Origin: Oidiodendron maius Zn
Taxonomy: Eukaryota > Ascomycota > Leotiomycetes > Myxotrichaceae
Reading direction: 5' to 3'
NCBI GenBank assembly: GCA_000827325.1
Contig: KN832877.1
Location: 868,001-932,000 of the forward strand
Length of the DNA stretch: 64,000 nucleotides
Below, piece by piece: positions 33,094 to 43,068 of the stretch (positions are counted from its first letter, which is position 1; each line of letters opens with the position of its first letter). The position numbers and the translations under genes are program-made. The notes beneath the pieces were generated by a model. The model had not been told where the DNA came from, made no database searches, and saw only the letters and a list, made by a program, of their open reading frames with translations.

Positions 33094-33770
33094 ATGGCTT
33101 CCTCAATCGTAGAAACTGAGCCCGTAGCTCCAATCTCCCTGAAATAAGGCGAAGAAGCTACCGAGGAAATACCTGCTCCGGGATACGATGAGTACCAGTG
33201 TCTTGATGTCATTCGCGAGATCCTTCAATACGGAGAGCATCGTCCAGATAGGTAACCCCCTTCCGCAGAACAGGTACAGGGACATATGCCCATTTCGCCA
33301 CGCCCGGAACAAATTCACACTCTCGTCCCCCAGCGGGATGCCCACCCTGACCCTCCTGACCCTCATGACCCTCCTGACCCTCCTCACGACGAAGCGCGTA
33401 TTCCTGCGCGCCGTGATCGCAGAACTGCTATGGTTCGTGTCGGGCGCGATGTCGTCTCTCGCACTGTCTGAAGCGGGCATTAAGCTCTGGGACGGCAACG
33501 AATCGCGGGAGTATCTCGACTCCGTGGACCTATCGCACAGCGCCATGGGCGACCTGGGTCCTGTGTATGGATTCTAGTGGCGGCATTTCGGCGCCGAGTA
33601 TGTCGATGCGGCGACGGATTATACGGGGCAGGGCGTGGACTAGCTGGCAGAGGTGATTCATAAGTTGAAGAACAATCAAAGGATCATTAAGCGTGTGGAA
33701 CAAAGGATCGGAAGATTTTGTGAAGGGCTATAATCCTCACAAGACTATTGCTATGAAGATGTCCTTTTAA
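33094..33770 (+). pseudogene. thymidylate synthase pseudogene
   Basis: Strong thymidylate synthase blocks are present in order. They are [96 protein letters not shown] and the C-terminus EDFVKGYNPHKTIAMKM. The gene is broken. TAG replaces the conserved Gln codon after GPVYGF, and another TAG sits at the Gln of GVDQLAEV. A TAA lies near codon 18, and the frame shifts after [10 protein letters not shown]. The stretch between KNN and EDFVKGY, which would hold the catalytic Cys and dUMP-binding residues, is missing. A 17-nt GT...AG gap after PDR looks like a shrunken intron, so this is a DNA-level copy and not a retrocopy. A functional gene must exist elsewhere. Confidence 0.9.
33347..33382 (+). 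repeat. 9-bp tandem expansion inside the pseudogene
   Basis: Four tandem copies of CTGACCCTC (one with A in place of C) sit just before the LLTTKRVF block. They encode a repeated Leu-Thr-Leu run that normal thymidylate synthases lack at this position. Confidence 0.85.
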
Positions 33771-34344
33771 TAGCCTGGGTGGTTGAAATGTTGTAATGAG
33801 GCTGGTGTTGCGGCATAGAGCTATGCGTTATGAAGTTAAGATATACAGACATTGATAAAACAGAATCCCTTTCAAGTTCCGCAATAACAATATTTCAAGC
33901 AAAAGGTCATGATCTCATAGCCCAAGGCTCTCCGAACCATCTCTAATCGTACAACATTTGGTGGCAATCTTCAGCCTCCCCCTTTTGTAGTCTCATAATA
34001 TGCCCTTTAAATTCGCATAGGCAGAGGTCAATGGGGTCTCCCTAGCTCCACTTCCGTAGTTAAGACCAAAGTTAGCATCACCACTGGAGGATGCTATGGT
34101 CATTACAAGAGCAATTGCACTTGTGCCTCCTAAAGATGTTCTCAACTATTATGTTGATCATCCAGACAGGCTTAGCCAACCAACTCCCTTTCAGAGAGCA
34201 ATTGTGCTCCTATGAGCAAAGCCGCAAATCCATCTCTTCTTCATAAGCAAGCATATGGCGGATCTATATTCCATTGACGAGGTGAACGAAGGATGTGGTG
34301 AGTAGGGAAGACTAGTATAAGATACTTGCCCTCACTTCATCATA
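33771..34344. other. intergenic, no gene seen
   Basis: A 574-nt stretch between the pseudogene and the 3' end of the FAR1-type gene. No feature is recognised. Confidence 0.45.
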
Positions 34345-35382
34345 TCACACAACAACGTGCATTGACATGTGCTCTACCGCATCCTTGATACTCCTCATCC
34401 ATCGGTGATTGATGCAATAAGGACACCGAACAGGCGGTTCGCCCGCTGTCCTCAGAGCCGCTGTCGGCCGATCCGTCATCACAGGAGTGACCACGACCTG
34501 TGCGGTATGCAGCGTAAACGGATGGGGGCTATGGCTCGGAGACACATTCATATCGGCAAAGAGCTGCTGACTGGCATCATTCGGACCCTCGCGGCCCATC
34601 CCATCCATACTCTGCTGGTTCTGCCGGCCTCCCATGCCCTGCGGCGGCTGCTGTTGCTGCGGCCCCATATCCTGAGGCCCCTCGACCTCCGCGGCCCTCT
34701 GCTTCAGGATCTCGGTCTTCGCCCGTCGGCACTGCTGGAGATGCACCTCGGCCCCGTACTCCCGCAACAGACACTCCCTGATCTCCACCGGCGTGGTCTG
34801 CTTCGTGATGTTCATCAATCGCGGCAGGATGTCCAGCAGGAACGGTAGCCGCGAAGCACTGTTCCTCTGCACCTTGGGTAGCACCGGGACCATCTGCCCT
34901 CCTCCTGGCCCTGCACCCCCTCCTCCTCCCATACTCTCCCTCTGTCTGCCCTCCACGGGAACCACAGGGCCCAGCACTCTCGCACCACCAACAATATTCC
35001 CCTCCTCATCCTGCCTGATCTCCACGGTTCCCAAGCCAGCCATGCCTCCGAGGCCGTGGCCATGAGCCTGGCCGCCGTCCTGGCCAGGCATCCCCTCGCT
35101 GCCCTGAGGCGGGCCTGCACGCATCCAGTCCACGGCGTTGACGCAGGTATGCTTCTCCCGCATCACGGTGACTCTGGCCAGCGGCTCGCGGCCGCCCTTG
35201 CGCTCCCAATTGCACCGGATCACGAACGGGCAGTTGGGATCGCGCTTGCAGCCCACGCGCACCCGGCCCGTATCGGACTTGAGGATGCGCGGCTCGAAGT
35301 GCGCCTCAATAGCCCACGCGTGCAGCGCCTCCTTGAACGCCTTCAGCGTGGGGAACTCCTGCCGCAGGTGCAGCGGCGGCAT
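34345..35382 (-). CDS. FAR1/MuDR-type zinc-binding DNA-binding protein
   Basis: A single exon encodes 345 residues from MPPLHLRQEFPTLKAFK. The frame extends to another ATG at 35628, adding 82 low-complexity residues. The N-terminal domain (about residues 7-85) has EALHAWAIEAHFEPRI, VGCKRDPNCPFVIRCNW and a later EKHTC. This is the C-x(4-5)-C...H-x-C layout of the WRKY-GCM1/FAR1/MuDR DNA-binding fold. The middle is Gly- and Gln-rich. The C-terminus has CPYCINHRWMRS with a following HMSMH, a possible CCHH finger. No transposase catalytic domain is present. It is probably a sequence-specific nuclear regulator derived from a Mutator-like DNA-binding domain. The target is unknown. Confidence 0.72.
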   Translation of the reverse strand: MPPLHLRQEFPTLKAFKEALHAWAIEAHFEPRILKSDTGRVRVGCKRDPNCPFVIRCNWERKGGREPLARVTVMREKHTCVNAVDWMRAGPPQGSEGMPGQDGGQAHGHGLGGMAGLGTVEIRQDEEGNIVGGARVLGPVVPVEGRQRESMGGGGGAGPGGGQMVPVLPKVQRNSASRLPFLLDILPRLMNITKQTTPVEIRECLLREYGAEVHLQQCRRAKTEILKQRAAEVEGPQDMGPQQQQPPQGMGGRQNQQSMDGMGREGPNDASQQLFADMNVSPSHSPHPFTLHTAQVVVTPVMTDRPTAALRTAGEPPVRCPYCINHRWMRSIKDAVEHMSMHVVV

Positions 35383-36221
35383 TACGCTGGTCGTGCGTGT
35401 GCGTCGTTCGGGGAAGGGACAGGGTTGTGTGTACTGTAGCGTCGGTGCTGGTGGATCGTCGTTCTGGGGAGAAGGGGGTGCTGTGATGGAGAGTGAGGGT
35501 ATGGAGGAGTGTTTCTGGGTTACTAGTCGGGGCAGGGGAAATAAGCGGGTTGGGCCTCGACGGGGGTCATCATGAAGCGCGCTTGTGGCAGTGGACCCCG
35601 TGTCTCTCTGTTTCCACCGGGACTGCATTCCAGCTTATTTACAACGAGTGTTAGGAGTTTTTTGTAGACAAGGAATGTAGTAGAGAGGTTCACAATTTCT
35701 GGATATGGCACACATGCTGATGCACTGCGATTGCTTTTGAATTCTTTCCTCCCCTTACTTGCAGCTAAGTTCATCAACATGCTTCCTAGCTTCATACATC
35801 CCACAAAGGAAACCAGATAACATCCGTCCAGTCGTCGCCGGGTATATGCAACCCACGAGTAAAGAAAACAAAAACAAACATGTCGTACGACTTCCAAAAG
35901 TTATCATCACTCCTCCGAACGCCAGTATTCTGCAATATCCTCTCCTTCGCCTCCAATAAAAGTTGACTTCACAGAAAAAAAAATAAAGGGGCCTATCCAA
36001 ATAGAGTGTTTCGGTTGATAGGAATGGCGAACGCCACTCCGAATCAGAAGGTATGTACGAAGAAGTGGGGAGTCCGGGCTATTGTTCAGGGGGAGCAGTC
36101 ATGTAGGTCATGTTAAATATCTCGCCTACTCCTGCTCTTCAGAAGGTCGTTATCCAGTGGGGTATAATGCGTACCGTGCATAATTTCTTGCCTCTTGTCT
36201 CGTTCAGAAGTGTTGGTGGCT
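35383..36221. promoter_or_regulatory. upstream region of the FAR1-type gene and 3' flank of BEM1
   Basis: The 35383-35628 part could be an N-terminal extension of the FAR1-type protein, as it is open with an ATG. The rest is non-coding, with no motif assigned. Confidence 0.4.
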
Positions 36222-38255
36222 TCAGTTGTATTCGACATAGATTATAAGTTTATCGTTTCGTCGAAGAGCAAAATCCAAGTCGTTGTTGCTCATCAAGCTC
36301 GGCCGCTCTCCGCTCGACTCGTCCTTGTAGAACAGTGCAATGTCCTCTCCTAGGGGAATCTTGAGCCGCTCGCGGATCTTCTCATAGAGTTGTTGGTATT
36401 GGACATCAGTCGGGAGTCGCATGGCAATGAGGTCATCACCGAAGTAGACTTTGACCTTTAATGCGGATGGCTGACCGAGCGAGGTGTTGGAAGGTTGAGA
36501 GAGGGATGAGCCCTGGCGGCTGTTATTCCCACCGTTTGCGGAGAGTGACGATGGCGTGGCATGGTGGGCAGGATTAGATGTAGGGGCGGCTGTCAGTCCA
36601 GTGTAGCCAGGAGCAGTCAGGTTACCACGCGATGACTGTCGGGATGCAGCGTTTGTTGGGGATTCGCTTGAAGATGGCTGAGACCCTCCTGACAACCTGT
36701 ATTCGTCATTGGTGGCATTGGGGTCGATTTCATAGTCCCCGTCCCGTGGCGCGAAGAATTGCTTCACCAAGGTACATCTGGAGATATAAGGTGGTTGGGT
36801 CAGAAGATTCTTGACATAGGCGTCAAGGTTGTGCTGTCTCCCTTCGGTAATCGCGTCCGTAACATAATTGACAGGGCCTGGCATATAAGGCAGTGTTCTC
36901 TTTTGTGTCCCGGTGTTGCCAGCCTCTGCCGGGAATTCCCTGAGGAGCGAGATCTGGAAGTCATAGAAGTCTTCGTAGTAACGTGAAAGCTCCCAGTGTC
37001 TTCCGTCTTCCAACTGCGCCTCAATGACAAACCAGTATTTGTCTTCTGCAAAGCAGTATCTGGGGATCTTGGCAGAAACAGGGGCGTAAAGTTGCGATGC
37101 CGACTTTGCGAATTGCTTTTGCTGCGCTGCCTGCATTTGCTGGATGGGCTGAGGTTGCTGCATCTGCTGGCCAGGCCTCGCTTGCTGGGATATTCTGGCC
37201 TGCTGCGGCTGTTGCTGCTGAAGGTATTAGTTACGTCCTCCTTTAAGGACTTGAAAATACTTACGTAGTTCTGGCCATTCTGCTGGCTCGGGCGCCCGCC
37301 CTGCTGCAGACTCATCCGATCCATACCTTGTTCCAACTGCTGCTGCTGCTGCAGTTGTTGCTGTTGCTGTTGAGCGTTGGAGTTCTCGAATTTTCCGAGC
37401 GAGATACTGCTATTCTTATAGTCCGCAGCCATCTTCTTCCACTCCTCAACCTTGGGTACGCCTGCTCTCTGAACAGCGTCTTGCGCGTTAGGCACCGCCT
37501 GCCCCGTAGACATATCCCTAATCTCAATAAATGACACGGGGATCAGACCCGGCCCTCCCAGCCTTCCAATTGGCTTGGCCACAAACCATTCCGGGTTCGA
37601 CTGTGCAATAACGATAATGGCCTCGCCGGCCTTCGCATCGAGCTCATCCGGCCGCTCCGCCGCAAAGTCATACATGACCACGCCATACACCATGGCGCCC
37701 GAAGACCTGTTCATCTTCGACATGCGCGGGCCGTCTGCTGGCGCCTGTGTGGTCGGGCCAGATGTGTCAGAGTATCCGGAGTCGTGATCTGGCTGGCGGA
37801 TAGGCTGGGGCGACTTGTCGGACTGGCCACTGTCCCGCTCGGTCTTGCCCAGTATCTGGAAGAAGGCTACGGGGACGAGGCCGCGAACGTTTTCCAGCGC
37901 CGGGTTGCACGCCTCGTACCAATCTTGATCATTCTCTCGGCCGATTACATGGAAGAAATCGCCTTTCTGGAAGCCCAACTCCTGGTTCGATTGGGCCTCG
38001 TAGTCGTAGAGCGCGCGGATAACCTAGACCGACGAGATTGCATCAGTATGTGCGCGACCACGAGCGCCACAGCACCACGACGTACCTTCTTCGGCGGCAC
38101 AATGGCGATGGCAGACTTGGGGGTGATCGAGATATGCTGGGTCCTGGCCTCCTTCTCGCCCTTGATCGACCTGCGGAGAGCCTAGGGAGAAAAACGCTGG
38201 TTAGCAACGGGCCATCCTCAGCCGCGCCAGGGGAATCGCAACAACCAACCTTCAT
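36222..38255 (-). CDS. BEM1: Bem1/Scd2 polarity scaffold (SH3-SH3-PX-PB1)
   Basis: Four exons give about 618 residues. The first is a two-codon exon (MK) at 38255-38250. Exon 2 encodes ALRRSIKGEKEARTQ and SAIAIVPPKK. Exon 3 (38023-37265) carries SH3-1 beginning VIRALYDYEA and SH3-2 (VMYDFAAERPDELDAKAGE). Exon 4 (37217-36222) has the PX domain from about IPRYCFAEDKYWFVIEAQLE and the C-terminal PB1 domain from LKVKVYFGDDLIAMRL. A poly-Gln tract lies on both sides of the last intron. Bem1 tethers Cdc24, Cdc42 and PAK kinases at sites of polarised growth; PB1 binds Cdc24 and PX binds phosphoinositides. The long pyrimidine-rich 5' region is noted separately. Confidence 0.96.
37140..37372. repeat. 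CAG/CTG-rich poly-Gln coding tracts
   Basis: Interrupted CAA/CAG runs encode glutamine tracts in BEM1 at about 37330-37372 and about 37140-37216, on either side of a 47-nt intron. Such tracts vary in length between strains. Confidence 0.7.
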
Positions 38256-41010
38256 CGTGCCGGCGGATGTGACACCCGACCTCTCGAGACTGGCGATGCA
38301 AGCCCGGTCGGTCTCGGAGGGGGAGGGGGAGATCTGGTGGGAGGAGTCGAGGGCTCGCGACTTCGGGCGGCAGCCACAATGCGCGATCGATCGATAAGAC
38401 GGTGGCGGGGAGCGGGTTTGATGGCGACAGAGACACGAGCCGCGCGGACAGTCGGAGGGGATGATGCGCGACGAGGGGGGTGACAGCAAGAGAGTTTGAG
38501 GGGTGCGCGGGGGGAGGGAGGAAGAAAGAAGTTGGAAGGAAGGAGAAAGGAGAGGAGCTGGAAGAGGAGGATGAGAAGGAGGAGGGGAGAGAAGCAGCAG
38601 TCTTGAGTGGACTGGATAGATGAATGCGAGAGAGAGAGACAGAGAGAGAGGGAGAGAGAACAGTAAGGAATTAGGAGTGTAAGGGGGGAAAATGGGGGCA
38701 GCGAGGGTCGAAAGGCTGGGTCACTGGGGAACAGGAACAAATAATAAAATGTTGATGAGCGGAGTTGGACTTTTCTAGCCATGCTCACTGCCCACTTCAA
38801 GGGACCAGCCTCTCCCCCGCCCTCTCGCGAGAATACCAGGAACGAGACAATAAATGGACCAGAGACACAGGCGAGACAGCGAGACCAGACGAACCGGGCT
38901 GGACGGTTGTCTGTCGTCGTCTTTCTGTCGCCGCTCCAGCATGTTGAATGCGGAAGTCTCTTGGCAACTCTCTCCTGCGCGCGATTTTCTGCCATGCCAT
39001 CAGCGTGCAGCAGGTAATATGTGTGATAGACATATTTAAATCGCCCGCGCCCTATGGCGTCTCTCCTCCCTGCACTCCCCACGAGAATGAGCATGAATTA
39101 CCTAGGCCCAGATCCCGCGCTCTCCAGCCCTGTCTGTAGTCATTGAGGTTACCACTCCTCCCCCGTCCCTATTCCTCTCTTTCTCTATGCCCGTGGTCCG
39201 CAAATGCCACAAATACACGTATGCCCTACGAGAGATGTGCTACATGCCATATATATACTATCCCTCCAAACCTCCCTATCCTACATGCCAAAACCAACCA
39301 CGGCTCCCCTCCAGCTCATCGCCAATCCCACACCAACAGCCTCTGTACATCCAGTCCCCAATCCCCTCCCCCTCCCCAGGTGGCGTCTCTCCCACCCAGC
39401 ACCAGCGGCACGGGTGTCCAACCCGGTGAAGGATCGCGTCTACCGCTGCCTGCCGCAGGCTGAGCTGAGCCCACCTTTCTCAGCACTGGGGGTGGTCCAC
39501 GCCTGCAATTCGTGGGTGGCAGGCAGGGACACGCTGCCCATTGGGTCCGAGGGATGCCCGTCGAGCCCGTGTGAAAGGTGCTGCCCTGGACCCAAATGCA
39601 GCGTCCTTGAGCAGGGCTTCTCTCCAACAACAGACCTTCAATTTCGCCGTCGGGCCACTGATCTCTCTCCTCCTGCCCTGGGTTGATGAAAAAAGGATCC
39701 ACGCCCACATACCAGGCTCTCTCTATTCCAGCGTGGCATTCCAGTGTATGCTCTCTGGACGATCGTCTCTTATTCCCCCCCTACCTTTCCCTCGCCCCTC
39801 CTCGGTGAGATCCGCCTCATGCCTACAGGAATCCCCACTCGTCCTGAAACCTACAAACCACGTCTCTGCCCCTCTATCACATATCACAGAGCCGGCGGCG
39901 GCGGGTGGACATTCGCAAAGCACGGAAAGGGAGAAACCACTCCTTCTAGACTATTCTTAGCTCATATGTTTGCTCCACGAACATAGTGCTCCGCGACTGA
40001 TCTCTCCCCCTTCTCCCGCACCTCAGCCTACGCAGTGCAAGTATAGATTTGCCTACCTTTCTGGGAATGCAGTTGCTTGTCACGCCGTATTATCTTAGTA
40101 ACAAAAATACCAGTGCGGTAGTGCCTTTCGCTCAGCGCGCCCATGTGTAGACAATAGCACGACAGCAAAAGTTGTACACTAATCCCGAGGCGATGCGAGC
40201 CCTGCTCCCCGCGCGCAAGCTTTTTCGGGTGTAACTGGCTTCTGGATGTCCCGCGACCGGGTCTTCCAGAAGCTCCTTGCATCCCCGGATTAAACTTTTT
40301 GGCGCTCTAGCTCTCTCGTTACGTGAAGTGGGAGGGAGAGTGCATAAAAGATCGAAGGCTCCCATGTGGGTTGCACGTGAAACGCAAAGCAAGAGCGCCG
40401 GTATCTCATGGATGACCAAGGACTTGGTACCCGGACTAGGTTAAGGTTGGGCGGAGATCAAAGGGTCCGTGTTTCAAAGCGACAAGGAAGGAAGATTAGA
40501 GTATTATGAGACTTGATTTCGGGCATCTAAAGTTTCTGCGAATGGCCACAACGCCTGTCGCTGCAGTGAGGTATATTAAACAAATGGCATTGCTAACTTC
40601 CCGCCAATGCAAAGCCTTTAGCCATCCATGCCGCGCCGTGTAATGCCAACCATGATGCCTTTCTCACGCGGGCGTATAACCAACGCCCGCAGTGACGGAC
40701 AATCACTACGTATCTAATGCGAGAAGGGAAGTATAGGGAATAACTCATCCGTCGTCGAAAATCGTGAAAGGGAGAAAAGGGGAATTGCAGTCGCTCCCAT
40801 CGGAGTCGGCAGAAGAATAAGAGAGCAGTAGATGGTCGCTCGACGATCGCTGAACCAGAAATTCGAACACGTCGCGATACCCAAATGTGCCCACGGCAAT
40901 GTTCATGCGAATCGCAGCCACTGCGGGATAAGAAAATTAAGATGGATAAGATCCGAAACGAAGCTACACAAAAATGGCAGGCTACGAGAAGGTCGATTAC
41001 ACAAAGGGGA
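38256..41010. other. 2.75-kb gene-poor region with long BEM1 leader
   Basis: Near BEM1 the minus strand is strongly pyrimidine-rich, with a (GA)n tract on the plus strand at about 38627-38659. This suggests a long 5' UTR. A minus frame of 280 codons at 38252-39094 is Ser/Leu/Pro-biased and ends by running into the BEM1 start; I read it as leader. Between 39.1 and 41.0 kb several open frames on both strands overlap, yet none has a domain, a plausible intron set or protein-like composition. Confidence 0.5.
38627..38659. repeat. (GA)n microsatellite in BEM1 upstream region
   Basis: An interrupted run of GA dinucleotides lies about 370 bp upstream of the BEM1 ATG within a purine-rich plus strand. 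Confidence 0.85.
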
Positions 41011-42676
41011 TTAGATTTGTCCTTTGATATCAACCTTGCCGAAGGCCGCGACCTTTGCGGTTTCGAAGAGCGGGCCGGCCTTCCCAGTCAGGAAGCGGAG
41101 ACCATCTTCGCGGCCCTCAAGGAGATGCTGGCCATTGTTGTCGTAGATGAACTGTGCAGCGTCGGCATCGGACTCGAACCCTAACTCTTCAGTGACGAAT
41201 CTCAATCGGACGTCGGGCTTATAACTGAGACATGTTAGCAATAGTCTCAAAGGAAGCGAAGGGAATGAGTAACTTACGCTTTACTGATGTTTGCAAGAGC
41301 GGCCAGGCGTTCTCGGACGACAAACATATCCATGAGATAGGCGCCCATGTTTGGGGTGTCAAGGTAGAGTCGGAAGAACCTATTGTAGTTGCCGAGAGCC
41401 AATGATGATCGAACATCCAGGGCATGCTTGATTGCCTTCTGTTGCTTTTCTGCTTTGGTTAGATCCGCCAAGACGTCATTCAGCGCCGTGCGGTTACATG
41501 TGTGAATGAAATACAGGATACGATACGCCTTGAATTCCACTGGGTTCCCTCCAAGGTTCAGCGCATAGAGCGCGCGAAGTTGGGTCTGGCATTGATTATA
41601 CTCACCAAGATCCCCTTTCTCCAGGGCGATCCGGGCATGGATTTCATAAACTGTGACAGTGAACTCATTCTTGATGCGCTGCACGGTGAGATCTTGTCGC
41701 ATGGACTTGAACTGATCGCAAATGTAAGAGTAGTTCCCCTCTTTCTTCCACTTCTTCTTCAAAAAATCCAACGTCTGTCTCAAGACGGGCTCAGGGCGAA
41801 CCTGTGACGGGATGGGGGCGGAGGTAAGGCGGAAGTACTTCTTTTCGAGCGTCTGGCAAGTTCCAACTACCGGGCCAATCGTAGGCTCCGGTGAAGGGGA
41901 CCTCTTATACGAAGATTTGTACCCGCCATCAAATCGGCGTTGGCGTTTCTCCAGTGCTTTCTGGAACTTACTTGAATTTTTTGGAGCGCCGTCGTCCTGG
42001 AATGGTTGCTGCCGCTTGTCGAAGCGGTCTCTGGCCGGTTGGAAGGAAACACGATCTTCGAATCCATTGGGACTGTTAGTGATACGCCAAGGTGAGTTTG
42101 GACTGGAGTCCTCATCACCAGCCATTTCTTGGGACTTTCTCTTCTTCGACATTACATCCATCGGGCTAGCAAGGTTATTTCCAGCCACGTACATGTTCAC
42201 TGACTCTTGTCGCCATGCAGCAGCATTCTGGGCTCGTTCTTGTCGAATCATCTCTTGAGGGAGTGGGAGGTTGTCCCAGTCAATAGTGTGAAGGGAATTG
42301 CTATCTGTTGCCGCAGAAATAGTCTGCTTCAGTCTCAGTTCCATCTCAGGCCGTGGGATATCAGCAATCAGATTGCTAGGGTCAAATGATCGTTGGACGT
42401 AGTTCCGAACGGGTTGGGGCCACTCTATCTTCTTTCTAGGTGCTGATGCCTCGGGGGGTGGAGGTGGAGGTGCCTGGGGTTGAACTATCGGGGCGTATGA
42501 ATGGGGGAGCTGGTTGAAGGTTTGGCGTACTTGGACGGCATGGTAAGCAGGCGTAGCTAGAGAGTTGTTAGACTTAACGGTTGAGTATGGGCCGTCAGGT
42601 GTAGGAACTCACTTTGCTGGTACGCATATTGTCCTTGTGTTCCAGGCGGTGGCGGGACCGCCCATGGGGAAGCCAT
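41011..42676 (-). CDS. THP3: Thp3/LENG8-like SAC3-GANP domain protein
   Basis: Three exons give about 520 residues. Exon 1 begins MASPWAVPPPPGTQGQYAYQ; exon 2 holds most of the protein; the last exon starts YKPDVRLRF. A Pro-rich and basic disordered N-terminus precedes the core. The SAC3/GANP/Nin1 domain runs from QTLEKKYFRLTSAPIPSQVR through RQDLTVQRIKNEFTVTVYE and ALEKGDLGEYNQCQTQL, ending with FVTEELGFESDADAAQF. Thp3 with Csn12 links transcription elongation, splicing and mRNP formation in the yeast nucleus. Both introns are GT-AG and the junctions rebuild conserved residues. The neighbouring VPS36 gene is divergent. Confidence 0.9.
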
Positions 42677-43068
42677 GCTGTTAAACATCCAGCGGGAGAT
42701 CCTTACACGATCGAAGGTGGGTTAGTGACGCGACAACAAGGACGTTAGCAGTAGATACTATGCGATGTACTCGAGAGTGATGAATGAAGATGACAAGAGA
42801 AGGGGAGAATCGGAAAGAAGGTTCAGCAGGTCGACAGCAAACCCTCGCTTAATCATCAGATAGCGTTCTTACAGGTACGAAGCGTCTGCGTAATTCTGGG
42901 CCCTCGGTAAACCAGCGATAGACGGCTACGTTATCGCAGTGGCATTCATGCAAGGCACCGCTACACACATTCTCTGTAGATTTTGCCTTCCAGCGATCTA
43001 CAGATGGATGTCAAGTTCCAGTCCTCACGATCGACTCCCAGGTCCTGCACAGCACATGGCACGGCCGG
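42677..43068. promoter_or_regulatory. divergent promoter THP3/VPS36
   Basis: A 392-bp interval lies between divergent starts, with no gene and no named motif. Confidence 0.4.

Noticed and set aside
38252-39094. 280-codon minus-strand frame upstream of BEM1
   Set aside because: It is Ser/Leu/Pro-biased because of the pyrimidine-rich leader, contains no domain and abuts the BEM1 start, so it is read as 5' UTR.
39143-40050. Several overlapping frames in the region 39.1-40.0 kb
   Set aside because: Frames overlap on both strands, with Pro/Ser bias from GC-rich sequence and no domain or splice logic.
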